From contig JBNLBS010000001.1 of assembly GCA_050303415.1 (NCBI GenBank), forward strand, positions 1 through 64,000: 64,000 bases of DNA, in the 5' to 3' direction. Source of the DNA: JBNLBS01 sp050303415. Lineage in GTDB: Bacteria > Pseudomonadota > Gammaproteobacteria > Methylococcales > Methylomonadaceae. The notes beneath the pieces were generated by a model, which was not told the origin of the DNA, ran no database searches, and was given only the letters and a program-made list of their open reading frames with translations. Position numbers and translations under genes: made by a program. Below are positions 16,145 to 24,151 of the stretch, piece by piece (positions within the stretch are counted from its first letter, which is position 1; every line of letters starts with the position of its first letter).

Positions 16145-17161
16145 ATGAGTAAACCTACTCTATTAATAGTCGATGACGAACCGTTTTACGTCAGCTTACT
16201 TACAGATATTCTGAGTAAACAATATACCTTGCTTATAGGAAATTGCGAACAGAAAGCATTAGAACTGATCGACAACAATAAAATCGACTTGATATTGCTG
16301 GATGTTATGACACCAAATAAGAATGGCTATGAAGTCTGCAAGATACTAAAGTCACAAATGGACACTCAGGATATACCGGTCATATTTCTAACGGCAAAAG
16401 GCGATATTGAAAGTGAAATTCAAGGATTTGAAGCCGGCTCTGTCGATTTCATCACAAAGCCTTTCAGCCCTTTTGTTGTTAAATCCAGAGTTAAAACGCA
16501 CTTAGCACTTGCCCGTGCCAACCAACAACTTCTGCACTACTCTCAAGACATTGAACGATTAGTTTCAGCACGTGCGCTTGAATTAACCTACGAAATAGCT
16601 GAAAAACAAATCGCCTTTGAAAAACTGCATTACCTGGCTAACTATGACCCTTTAACCCAGCTTCCCAACCGAAACCTGTTTATTGAAAGACTTGGTTACG
16701 CCTATACACAAGCTAAACGTAACAAGACCAAAATGGCATTACTGCTAATTGATCTGGATAGATTCAAGCAAATCAATGATTTATTAGGTTATCATATTGG
16801 CGATGAATTATTAAAACTATGTGCCGACCGTCTTTGTCATTGTTTAAAAAGCGCAGATACTATTGCGCGCTTAGGTGGGGATGAATTCACCGTTCTTCTG
16901 ACAGATATCGAAGGCAAACAAACTTGTAAATATACAGCCGAAACGATTATTTCAGAACTATCACGCCCATATACAGTAAAAAAACATATCATCCATATGT
17001 CTGCCAGCCTAGGCATTACCTGTTACCCTGAAGACAGTAAAGAGTTAAATGATTTTCTGAAAGATGCCGAAACGGCTATGTTTGCCGCTAAGGATAAAGG
17101 TAGAAATTTCTATGATTTTTTTGTCCCGGACCCTGTTCAAGCATCCAGCCTCCGGATGTAA
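16145..17161 (+). CDS. Response regulator with diguanylate cyclase (GGDEF) output
   Basis: A 338-residue protein: an N-terminal receiver (about 4-120) with acid pocket Asp10/Asp11, phospho-acceptor Asp53, Thr83 and Lys105 all present; a short coiled linker (about 125-160); then a GGDEF domain (about 163-325) with an intact RLGGDEF active site at 244-248. It should make cyclic di-GMP when phosphorylated. The inhibitory site, normally RxxD, reads KSAD at 235-238, so product inhibition is probably weakened. The TAA stop is followed in the same frame by 60 open codons that resemble a shrunken EAL domain, so the gene appears to derive from a GGDEF-EAL protein. No cognate kinase is adjacent. Confidence 0.92.
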   Translation: MSKPTLLIVDDEPFYVSLLTDILSKQYTLLIGNCEQKALELIDNNKIDLILLDVMTPNKNGYEVCKILKSQMDTQDIPVIFLTAKGDIESEIQGFEAGSVDFITKPFSPFVVKSRVKTHLALARANQQLLHYSQDIERLVSARALELTYEIAEKQIAFEKLHYLANYDPLTQLPNRNLFIERLGYAYTQAKRNKTKMALLLIDLDRFKQINDLLGYHIGDELLKLCADRLCHCLKSADTIARLGGDEFTVLLTDIEGKQTCKYTAETIISELSRPYTVKKHIIHMSASLGITCYPEDSKELNDFLKDAETAMFAAKDKGRNFYDFFVPDPVQASSLRM

Positions 17162-17344
17162 CTGAAAAAAGACCTTTACCATACTGTTGAAAACAGTGTC
17201 CCCTATTTGTGCTATCACGCCAAATATGGTCTGGTTTCACCGGAAAGAATCATTTTTATTGCCGAAGGAATAGAAACAAAAGAACAATTAAATTTTATAT
17301 TTCGTTACAACTGTGATTTTGGTCAAGGCTATCATCTTTGTTAA
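17162..17344 (+). pseudogene. In-frame relic of an EAL domain after the GGDEF gene
   Basis: Directly after the TAA of the GGDEF gene the same frame stays open for 60 codons to TAA at 17342-17344. It encodes LKKDLYHTVEN, like the helix that opens many EAL domains; YGLVSPE, like the WxHPxxGLVSP segment; and IAEGIETKEQL with CDFGQGYHL, which are hallmarks of the EAL C-terminal third. The EAL and catalytic metal-binding middle parts are missing, as if internal deletions joined the ends. There is no ribosome binding site for separate expression. It can have no phosphodiesterase activity. Confidence 0.75.
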
Positions 17345-17399
17345 CCCTGTTCAGATGAATAAATTGAACTCAGGCTGGCGCCACAGAGACTCAGTTCTG

Positions 17400-18512
17400 T
17401 TAATCCCGATATGGATGAAACAGGCCGACATAAAAAATAATATCATCGCGCATACTTTTTATACTGATAAGGTTTAACCAGTTGTAGCCAGTCTGGCCGT
17501 TCTTTTGTCTTAAACTGATTTTACCCTGCCAAAAACCCTGCTTATCAACTTTATCCCAAATTTCCTGCTGGTGATCGTTATCCAGATCGGCAAGCCAGAA
17601 AATATTCTGACCTGTAGCATCCTCACAGGTATATCCGGTCTGTTTAATAAAACTGGTATTAATCCAAGTAATTTTCTTCCACTCACTGGTGGTAAATACG
17701 GCTTCCGCACGTGTTTTAAAAATGCGAGTCACTAAATTAACCTGTTCCTGAACCGCCCTATGTTCATTAACCAGATTTCTGACCCGCGCAATCATTTCTT
17801 CTCTAATCACCGGCTTAATAACATAATCATTCACGCCTAAATGGAACAACTCTATGCGTCTGGAAATATCATCAAAACCTGTTACCGCCAAAATAGGTAT
17901 ATCACCTTTATGACCTTCCATGCGCCGAATCCGATTAACAACGGCTATACCACTCATATTACCTTCCAGAATGATATCGGTAACCACCAAATCATACGTA
18001 TTCTTTTGAAATAATTGCCAACCTTTTTCGCCGGACTCACACGCATCAACTTTCAATCCCATGGATTCGAAATAAGAAGTTGCTAACAAACTCTGAGCCA
18101 ATGAATCCTCAATATATAAAATACGCCCTGCAATCTTTTGCTGGCGAATACTAAAGCGTTTGATAAAAGCAACTAACTGTTGAATTTCCTGCTTTTTAAA
18201 AACTTCGGTAATACCCGCTGCCATAGCTTCTTTAAAAACCGAGCCGGATTCAGCCGTATCATCAGAAGTAAATAAAATAATCGGCGTGTAAGCGTATTTT
18301 TTTTGCCGACGGATTTTTTTGGCTAACTCAATACCGCTAATATCGGATAAATGTAAAGACACACAAATCACTTCAAATTCACCGGTATTTTCAATCTTTT
18401 CCAAAGCACCTCGCCCGGTTTCCACCATTACCGGCTCTAAGGAACTGGATTCAAAAAGATTAGAAATAATAATTTGAAACAGTTTTACATTATCAGCAAT
18501 TAAAACTTTCAT
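17400..18512 (-). CDS. Two-receiver response regulator with C-terminal PAS domain
   Basis: A 370-residue cytoplasmic signalling protein. The first receiver (about 1-120) is degenerate: the expected phospho-aspartate is Ser52 (VICVSLHLSD). The second (about 130-250) is complete, with Glu135/Asp136, Asp179 in VVTDIILEG, Thr211 and Lys233. A PAS domain follows (about 262-365; WINTSFIKQTGYTCEDATGQNIFWL). No DNA-binding, kinase or cyclic-nucleotide output domain is present, so it probably acts through protein contact. It converges on the GGDEF gene. Partner kinases are unknown. Confidence 0.88.
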   Translation of the reverse strand: MKVLIADNVKLFQIIISNLFESSSLEPVMVETGRGALEKIENTGEFEVICVSLHLSDISGIELAKKIRRQKKYAYTPIILFTSDDTAESGSVFKEAMAAGITEVFKKQEIQQLVAFIKRFSIRQQKIAGRILYIEDSLAQSLLATSYFESMGLKVDACESGEKGWQLFQKNTYDLVVTDIILEGNMSGIAVVNRIRRMEGHKGDIPILAVTGFDDISRRIELFHLGVNDYVIKPVIREEMIARVRNLVNEHRAVQEQVNLVTRIFKTRAEAVFTTSEWKKITWINTSFIKQTGYTCEDATGQNIFWLADLDNDHQQEIWDKVDKQGFWQGKISLRQKNGQTGYNWLNLISIKSMRDDIIFYVGLFHPYRD

Positions 18513-18598
18513 TTTTAATTTATTAATTTAACCGGCCAAGCACAAATCCATTCTATCTTAAATACATTCCGCAAAACAGAATTAGTATCTATAAACAT

Positions 18599-18631
18599 AA
18601 AAAAACCCCGACTGCCGAAACAGCCGAGGTT
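18599..18631 (-). terminator. Rho-independent terminator of groESL
   Basis: On the minus strand, AACCTCGGCTG pairs with CAGTCGGGGTT (11 bp with two G-U pairs) around a 6-base loop and runs straight into a T tract. It lies about 30 bases past the groL stop. Confidence 0.85.
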
Positions 18632-18660
18632 GTGTTCAAGCAATAAGCTTTAAGCAGCGA

Positions 18661-20310
18661 TTACATCATGCCGCCCATACCACCCATGCCGCCCATGCCG
18701 CCCATATCAGGCATACCGCCATGAGCATCATCAGCAGGCTCGTCAGCAACCATAACTTCAGTTGTGATCATCAAACCTGCTACAGAAGCCGCATTTTGTA
18801 ACGCAGAACGAGTTACTTTTGCAGGATCAAGGATACCCATTTCAATCATATCGCCGTACTCACCAGTAGCAGCGTTGTAACCGAAGTTACCCTCACCTTT
18901 CTCAACTTCGTTAAGCACCACTGAAGATTCATCACCCGCATTGGCAACAATTTGGCGCAATGGTTCTTCCATTGCACGGCGCAGGATATTGATACCCACT
19001 GTTTGATCGTGGTTAGCACCTTCCAAATTATCCAATGCTGCGATAGCACGAACCAGAGCAGTACCACCACCGGCGACCACACCTTCTTCAACCGCAGCAC
19101 GAGTAGAGTGTAAAGCATCTTCAACACGTGCTTTTTTCTCTTTCATTTCAACTTCAGTCGCCGCACCTACTTTAATTACCGCAACACCGCCGGATAATTT
19201 AGCCAAACGCTCTTGAAGTTTTTCTTTATCGTAATCAGATGTCGCTTCATCAGCTTGGGCACGAATTTGTGCAACACGACCAGTGATTGCATCTTCAGCA
19301 CCCGCACCATCAATAATAGTGGTATTTTCTTTATTGATTTGTACTTTTTTCGCAGTACCTAATTGATCCAGTTCTGCTTTTTCCAAAGTCAAACCAACTT
19401 CTTCAGAAATAACCGTTGCCCCGGTCAAGATAGCAATATCTTCCAACATCGCTTTACGGCGATCACCAAAACCAGGAGCTTTAACCGCGGCTACTTTAAC
19501 AATACCGCGCATATTGTTAACAACCAAGGTTGCTAGCGCTTCACCTTCAACATCTTCGGCAATAATTAAAAGTGGACGGCTGGCTTTAGCTACACCTTCC
19601 AATACTGGAAGCAAATCGCGAATATTTGAAACTTTTTTATCAACCAGCAAAATGAATGGATTTTCCAATTCAACGCTCATGTTATCCTGGTTGTTGATGA
19701 AGTAAGGAGATAGGTAACCACGGTCAAACTGCATACCTTCAACCACATCCAGTTCGTTGTCCAGACCTGAACCTTCTTCAACAGTGATAACACCTTCTTT
19801 ACCGACTTTTTCCATTGCTTCAGCAATGATTTGGCCGACTGACTCATCAGAGTTTGCAGAAATTGTACCGACCTGAGCAATGGCTTTGTTATCTGTACAA
19901 GGTGCGGCCGCTGACACGATTGACTCTACAGCTTTAGTCACAGCCAAATCAATACCGCGTTTCAAATCCATAGGATTCATGCCTGCAGCTACCGATTTTA
20001 AACCTTCGTTTACAATCGCTTGAGCCAAAACAGTTGCTGTTGTAGTACCGTCACCGGCTACATCTGAAGTTTGCGATGCAACTTCTTTAACCATTTGTGC
20101 ACCCATATTTTCGAATTTATCTTTTAATTCGATTTCTTTTGCAACCGATACACCGTCTTTAGTGATAGTTGGCGCTCCAAAGCTTTTATCTAAAACCGCA
20201 TTACGGCCTTTAGGGCCCAAAGTAACCTTCACTGCATTGGCTAAAATATTTACGCCTGCCGCCATTAAGGTACGCGCATCGCCACCAAATTTTACGTCTT
20301 TTGCTGCCAT
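18661..20310 (-). CDS. groL: Chaperonin GroEL (60 kDa)
   Basis: GroEL forms the double-ring ATP-driven folding chamber. The 549-residue product begins MAAKDVKFGGDART. It has VTLGPKGRNAVLDKSFG, the nucleotide-site DGTTTATVLAQAI and the signature AAVEEGVVAGGGTALV, and it ends in the typical flexible GGMGGMGGM-type repeat tail. It is the second gene of groES-groEL, 52 bases after groES, and a strong terminator follows. A single near-consensus promoter with a CIRCE operator sits upstream of groES. Confidence 0.98.
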   Translation of the reverse strand: MAAKDVKFGGDARTLMAAGVNILANAVKVTLGPKGRNAVLDKSFGAPTITKDGVSVAKEIELKDKFENMGAQMVKEVASQTSDVAGDGTTTATVLAQAIVNEGLKSVAAGMNPMDLKRGIDLAVTKAVESIVSAAAPCTDNKAIAQVGTISANSDESVGQIIAEAMEKVGKEGVITVEEGSGLDNELDVVEGMQFDRGYLSPYFINNQDNMSVELENPFILLVDKKVSNIRDLLPVLEGVAKASRPLLIIAEDVEGEALATLVVNNMRGIVKVAAVKAPGFGDRRKAMLEDIAILTGATVISEEVGLTLEKAELDQLGTAKKVQINKENTTIIDGAGAEDAITGRVAQIRAQADEATSDYDKEKLQERLAKLSGGVAVIKVGAATEVEMKEKKARVEDALHSTRAAVEEGVVAGGGTALVRAIAALDNLEGANHDQTVGINILRRAMEEPLRQIVANAGDESSVVLNEVEKGEGNFGYNAATGEYGDMIEMGILDPAKVTRSALQNAASVAGLMITTEVMVADEPADDAHGGMPDMGGMGGMGGMGGMM

Positions 20311-20362
20311 TTTTTTTCCTGACTATTTAATTGTTAAATGAAAATAATTAAGTAAAACCGGA

Positions 20363-20650
20363 TTAACCCAGTACACCCATAATGTCTTCTTCACGCATAA
20401 CGATCAGTTCTTCGCCGTCGACTTTGACTTCGTTACCGGAATATTTTCCGAATAAAACCTTATCGCCAACTTTAACTTCTAAAGCACGCACTTCGCCATT
20501 ATCAAGCAGTTTACCGTTACCCACGGCGATGACTTCGCCTTCGCTTGGTTTTTCAGTTGCTGAACCAGGCAACACAATACCTCCAGCGGTTGTTGTTTCT
20601 TCTTCAACACGTTTAACAATTACTCGATCGTGTAAAGGACGTATTTTCAT
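20363..20650 (-). CDS. groS: Co-chaperonin GroES (10 kDa)
   Basis: GroES caps the GroEL chamber as a heptameric lid. The 95-residue product starts MKIRPLHDRVIVKRVEEE. It has the mobile loop (TTAGGIVLPGSATEKPSEG) and the VGDKVLFGKYSG segment. A GGAG-like ribosome binding site precedes the ATG. It leads the groESL operon and is controlled through the CIRCE element and the promoter at 20696-20750. Confidence 0.97.
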   Translation of the reverse strand: MKIRPLHDRVIVKRVEEETTTAGGIVLPGSATEKPSEGEVIAVGNGKLLDNGEVRALEVKVGDKVLFGKYSGNEVKVDGEELIVMREEDIMGVLG

Positions 20651-20695
20651 TAAAATCTCCTAAAAAATTTAAATTTAAGGTTAAAAAAACCGTTA

Positions 20696-20722
20696 TTAGC
20701 ACTCGCCGTTAATGAGTGCTAA
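20696..20722. promoter_or_regulatory. CIRCE operator (HrcA binding site)
   Basis: TTAGCACTC, nine bases, GAGTGCTAA: a perfect match to the CIRCE consensus. It overlaps the -10 end of the groES promoter, so HrcA would repress groESL. hrcA itself is not in the window. The site is also about 75 bases upstream of the divergent moeB-type gene. Confidence 0.95.
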
Positions 20723-20750
20723 TATATAGATTGATTTTGCACTCTGTCAA
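20721..20750 (-). promoter_or_regulatory. Sigma-70 type promoter of groESL
   Basis: On the minus strand, TTGACA (20750-20745) and TATATT (20726-20721) are separated by 18 bases. The CIRCE repeat begins within the -10 and extends over the start region. Confidence 0.8.
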
Positions 20751-20797
20751 GTTCTTTGACATCATTTATTATCAATTAAATCAAACTATAAATAACA

Positions 20798-21547
20798 ATG
20801 AATGACGAGCAATTACTCCGTTACAGCCGACAAATTATGCTGCCTCAAATTGATATTGAGGGCCAACAAAAGCTGCTTAACAGCAAAGTGCTTATTATCG
20901 GCGCCGGTGGTTTAGGTTGTCCTGCCGCCATCTATCTAGCAGCTGCCGGTGTCGGACAGATCACGATTTACGATGATGACATCGTTGATCTTTCCAATTT
21001 ACAACGGCAAATTGCTCACTACACAGACGATGTAGGGGTTGATAAAGTAATTTCAAGTCAAAAAACATTAAAAAATTTAAACCCTGACATAAAAATCAAC
21101 GCAGTTAAAGCAAGATTGCAAGGTCAACAGCTCAATAATGAAGTTGCAAATGCCACTGTTATACTGGATTGCAGTGATAATTTCGACACCCGTTTTGCCA
21201 TTAACCGCGCCTGTGTAAAGGAAAAAAAACCGTTGGTTTCAGGCGCTGCCATTCGTTTTGAAGGACAGGTGACTGTATTTACACCGGGGCATAATGACAG
21301 CCCATGCTACAACTGCTTATATAGTAATGAAGGCGAAGAATTACAGAATTGCTCAACAAACGGAGTGATTGCTCCAATCACGGGCATTATTGGCAGTATG
21401 CAGGCACTGGAAGCAATGAAATTAATAATGGATATCGGTCAAACCCTAACCGGTCGATTATTGCTTTTGGACGGCCTATCAATGGAATTGAATACCATGC
21501 GCTTGAAAAAGAACCCTGCCTGTCCTTGTTGCGCAGAGAAAAGTTAA
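20798..21547 (+). CDS. moeB: MoeB/ThiF-family adenylyltransferase
   Basis: The E1-like enzyme adenylates the C-terminal glycine of a ubiquitin-like sulfur carrier (MoaD or ThiS). The 249-residue product has the Rossmann motif VLIIGAGGLGCP (about 31-42), an adenylation segment around LSNLQRQIAH, and two zinc-binding CxxC pairs (PCYNC, and CPCC near the C-terminus). MoeB and ThiF cannot be told apart by eye and no carrier gene is adjacent. It is divergent from groES and followed by a strong hairpin. A thiO-like gene lies 8 kb away, which does not settle the pathway. Confidence 0.85.
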   Translation: MNDEQLLRYSRQIMLPQIDIEGQQKLLNSKVLIIGAGGLGCPAAIYLAAAGVGQITIYDDDIVDLSNLQRQIAHYTDDVGVDKVISSQKTLKNLNPDIKINAVKARLQGQQLNNEVANATVILDCSDNFDTRFAINRACVKEKKPLVSGAAIRFEGQVTVFTPGHNDSPCYNCLYSNEGEELQNCSTNGVIAPITGIIGSMQALEAMKLIMDIGQTLTGRLLLLDGLSMELNTMRLKKNPACPCCAEKS

Positions 21548-21552
21548 ACAAA

Positions 21553-21590
21553 AACCGGCCAACATTTTATCGAATGTTGACCGGTTCTTT
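21553..21590. terminator. Bidirectional terminator between moeB and a small membrane gene
   Basis: AACCGGCCAACATT (21553-21566) pairs with AATGTTGACCGGTT (21573-21586) with one mismatch and a 6-base loop. Short T runs follow on the plus strand (TCTTT) and on the minus strand (TTTTTG). It separates two convergent genes. Confidence 0.75.
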
Positions 21591-21599
21591 GCCTTGCTA

Positions 21600-21812
21600 T
21601 TATTTTTTTGCCTGGGCCAGCTTTTCTTTTGCTAAATGAATCAGTCTATCAGCCTGATCCAACACCCAGGAGTCGCTATCACCATGTGGCTCAATATCGC
21701 CAAAAGGCTCGCCATTTTTCGCCGTATACATATAGATAAAGTAACCTAATGGTGCAAAAGCAAATGCGGCAATAATCAGCATGACAAGAAACAACTCGAC
21801 AACGCCTCCCAT
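21600..21812 (-). CDS. Small membrane protein of unknown function, 70 aa
   Basis: The product has one long hydrophobic segment (about 6-30, VELFLVMLIIAAFAFAPLGYFIYM), an acidic middle (EPFGDIEPHGDSDSW) and a lysine-rich C-terminal helix (DRLIHLAKEKLAQAKK). A very strong GAGGAGGT ribosome binding site lies 5-6 bases before the ATG at 21812, so it is certainly meant to be translated. I do not recognise the family. It is divergent from pqqA, 238 bases away, and could share regulation with the pqq operon. Confidence 0.75.
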   Translation of the reverse strand: MGGVVELFLVMLIIAAFAFAPLGYFIYMYTAKNGEPFGDIEPHGDSDSWVLDQADRLIHLAKEKLAQAKK

Positions 21813-22003
21813 AATGACCTCCTCATCTTTTTATTATTGTTAGAATCCTGATAATACTCTTTTACTAACAAAAAAACATCATTCTTTTTAATGCTATTTG
21901 ACTTTATTTTATATACAATACAAAACCCTAGCTCAATCTGATTTTGAACTTCAAATATAGTATTGCGTTTAAAAAAATATCATCGTATACTTCGGTATAG
22001 CTT

Positions 22004-22015
22004 ACTTGATCAAGT
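22004..22015. promoter_or_regulatory. 12-bp palindrome upstream of pqqA
   Basis: ACTTGATCAAGT is a perfect palindrome ending 35 bases before the pqqA start. It resembles fused Fnr-type half sites (TTGAT/ATCAA) but without the spacer, so the binding protein is not clear. Confidence 0.35.
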
Positions 22016-22050
22016 GGCAAACAATTATTAAAACTCCTGGAGGTAACACA

Positions 22051-22125
22051 ATGAAATGGGAAACACCTGCTTACACTGATTTACGTTTCGGTTTTGAAGT
22101 AACAATGTACATCTACAACCGTTAA
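22051..22125 (+). CDS. pqqA: PQQ precursor peptide PqqA
   Basis: A 24-residue peptide, the ribosomal precursor of pyrroloquinoline quinone. It starts MKWETPAYTDLR. Glu16 and Tyr20 (E-V-T-M-Y) are the two residues that PqqE cross-links and that become the PQQ skeleton. A GGAGGT ribosome binding site lies 6-7 bases upstream. It is followed at once by a strong terminator-like hairpin and then pqqB, so the short message should be far more abundant than the downstream enzymes. The identification rests on the invariant E-x3-Y core and the pqqBCDE genes that follow. Confidence 0.97.
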   Translation: MKWETPAYTDLRFGFEVTMYIYNR

Positions 22126-22146
22126 TAATTTTCGGTCAAAGATAAT

Positions 22147-22177
22147 AAAAAGGGGCTTTTGTAGCCCCTTTTTTTTG
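22147..22177 (+). terminator. Terminator/attenuator between pqqA and pqqB
   Basis: AAAAAGGGGCT (from 22147) pairs with AGCCCCTTTTT around a 5-base loop (22158-22162) and runs into a T tract. Partial read-through would set a high PqqA:enzyme ratio. Confidence 0.9.
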
Positions 22178-22242
22178 CCTGTCAGCTTGTATTGCCGTAT
22201 CATTCAGCCCTTGTATATAGTCAAAACCCAAGTTTAAATCAT

Positions 22243-23151
22243 ATGAAAATCAGAGTTCTCGGTTCCGGTGCCGGTGGCGGTTTTCCTCAATGGAACTGTA
22301 GCTGCCCAAACTGTAAAGCAGTAAGAGCTGGCTCAATTAAAGCCACAACTCGTAACCAATCATCCATTGCCGTTTCATCTGACGGTGAGCACTGGGTGTT
22401 ATTTAATGCTTCGCCTGATGTGCGTGCACAATTAGAAAACTTCCCAGAAATTCACCCAAAAAATAAAGTCCGTGGCACAGGCATAGAGGCCATTGTAATG
22501 ATCGATTCTCAAATCGACCATGCCACAGGCTTGCTTATTCTTCGAGAAGGTGACCCGCTCAATATCTATTGTACGGAAATGGTTAAACAAGACCTGAGTA
22601 CCGGTTTCCCTATCTTTAATATTTTGGAACACTTTTGTGGCGTAAACGACCACGCTATTCCATTAAATGGCGACTCATTTACCATTCCTAATATTGATGA
22701 CCTCGAATTCACCGCCTTACCGCTTCAAAGTAAGGCACCACCGTATTCACCGCATAGAAATGATCCCCATGAAGGTGATAATATCGGTATGATCATTCGC
22801 CAAATTTCAACCGGTAAAACTACATTTTACGCCCCGGGTTTAGGCGCAAGAGAAGCACATGTCGAAAAAGCCATGTTAGAAGCCGACTGTGTCATGGTTG
22901 ACGGCACATTCTGGACAGATGACGAACTTGCCTGTGTGGGGCGCCCATTACTGTCAAGAAATATTGGTCATTTACCTCAGTCCGGTGAAGGCGGTATGAT
23001 CGAATTTTTAGATACACTAGAAAAACCTCGCAAAATATTGATCCACATCAATAATACCAACCCAATTTTGGATGAAGAATCGCCAGAACGCGATATACTG
23101 ACCCAACATGGAATAGAAGTATCTTACGACAACATGAACATCGAACTGTAG
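22243..23151 (+). CDS. pqqB: PQQ biosynthesis protein PqqB
   Basis: PqqB has a metallo-beta-lactamase fold and is thought to hydroxylate the diamino-acid intermediate released from PqqA. The 302-residue product from the ATG at 22243 starts MKIRVLGSGAGGGFPQWNCSC, the conserved N-terminus including CxC. An extended frame from 22192 adds an unconserved piece that reaches the terminator. The DSQIDHATGLLILREG segment replaces the usual HxHxDH metal site, as in other PqqB proteins. pqqC follows 2 bases after the stop. Confidence 0.95.
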   Translation: MKIRVLGSGAGGGFPQWNCSCPNCKAVRAGSIKATTRNQSSIAVSSDGEHWVLFNASPDVRAQLENFPEIHPKNKVRGTGIEAIVMIDSQIDHATGLLILREGDPLNIYCTEMVKQDLSTGFPIFNILEHFCGVNDHAIPLNGDSFTIPNIDDLEFTALPLQSKAPPYSPHRNDPHEGDNIGMIIRQISTGKTTFYAPGLGAREAHVEKAMLEADCVMVDGTFWTDDELACVGRPLLSRNIGHLPQSGEGGMIEFLDTLEKPRKILIHINNTNPILDEESPERDILTQHGIEVSYDNMNIEL

Positions 23152-23153
23152 CT

Positions 23154-23882
23154 ATGACAAAACAAACACCTTGGACACGCGAAGAATTTGAAGCCAAACT
23201 ACGTGGCATGGAAAAGTATTACCATATCCATCACCCTATGCATACATTGATGAACGAAGGTAAACTGACCAAAGAACAATTACAAGGCTGGGTTGCCAAT
23301 CGTTTTTATTATCAAATCATGATCCCAATTAAAGATGCCAACATTCTGGCAAATTGTCCTGATCGTGAAACCCGAGCCATTTGGACCCAACGTATTCTTG
23401 ATCATGACGGCCACCCAGGTGACCCGGGCGGCATTGAGGCCTGGATTCAGCTCGGCATAGCAGTCGGCTTGACGCGCGAAGAAATCACCTCGCTTAAACA
23501 CGTATTACCGGGAGTCAAATTTGCTGTTGATGCCTATGTTAATTTTGCCCGCCGTTCTGAATGGCATGAGGCGGCAAGCTCCTCTTTAACAGAACTTTTT
23601 GCCCCAAAAATCCATCAGCAACGCCTGGATAACTGGCCGGAAATGTACCCTTGGGTGGAGCAGGAAGGTTATATCTATTTCCGTAAACGCTTAACCGAAG
23701 CCCGTCGTGACGTAGAGCACGGTCTGGAAATCACACTGGACTGGTATAAAACCCGCGAACAGCAAGACCGGATGATTGAAATTCTTCAATTTAAATTGAA
23801 CGTTTTATGGACAATGGCTGATGCCATGTATATGGCTTATATCAACAATATGCCGCCATACTTTAATATTGAACAATCATGA
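23154..23882 (+). CDS. pqqC: Pyrroloquinoline-quinone synthase PqqC
   Basis: PqqC is a cofactor-free oxidase of the haem-oxygenase-like fold that carries out the last ring closure and eight-electron oxidation to PQQ. The 242-residue product has the conserved YHIHHPMH near the N-terminus, NRFYYQIMIPIKDA, RILDHDGHPGDPGGIEAWI and the C-terminal LWTMADAMYMAY segment. Its histidines, tyrosines and arginines are in place. It overlaps pqqD by four bases. Confidence 0.97.
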   Translation: MTKQTPWTREEFEAKLRGMEKYYHIHHPMHTLMNEGKLTKEQLQGWVANRFYYQIMIPIKDANILANCPDRETRAIWTQRILDHDGHPGDPGGIEAWIQLGIAVGLTREEITSLKHVLPGVKFAVDAYVNFARRSEWHEAASSSLTELFAPKIHQQRLDNWPEMYPWVEQEGYIYFRKRLTEARRDVEHGLEITLDWYKTREQQDRMIEILQFKLNVLWTMADAMYMAYINNMPPYFNIEQS

Positions 23883-24151
23883 GCATTAATCCAGAACAAC
23901 CAATCAACTTTTCCCCATTGCACCGCCTGCAATGGGAGGAAGCTCAACAAAAAGATGTTATTCTCTACCCGGAAGGCATGGTGGAACTTAATCAAAGTTC
24001 GGCTGAAATACTTAAACTTTGCGATGGCTCGCGCAATTTAATACAAATAGTCGCTGAACTGGAAGACAAGTTCGCCACCACCGGACTAAAAAACGATATT
24101 TCCGCTTTCCTAGATGTTGCGTTAAAAAATGGCTGGATACAACAAAATTAA
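23879..24151 (+). CDS. pqqD: PqqA-binding chaperone PqqD
   Basis: PqqD is a RiPP recognition element that binds PqqA and presents it to PqqE. The 90-residue product contains the winged-helix-like core: FRLQWEEAQ-like RLQWEEAQQKDVILYPEGMV, then LNQSSAEILKLCDGSR. Start overlaps pqqC as ATGA, and the 3' end overlaps pqqE by 23 bases, so D and E are translationally coupled. In some organisms D is fused to another pqq gene; here it is separate. Confidence 0.95.
   Translation: MSINPEQPINFSPLHRLQWEEAQQKDVILYPEGMVELNQSSAEILKLCDGSRNLIQIVAELEDKFATTGLKNDISAFLDVALKNGWIQQN

Noticed and set aside
18846..19880. Long open frames inside groL on both strands
   Set aside because: They are by-products of groL codon use and overlap a certain gene.
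22004..22015. Palindrome before pqqA as an Fnr site
   Set aside because: The two half sites lack the four-base spacer needed for Fnr, so it is kept only as an unassigned palindrome.
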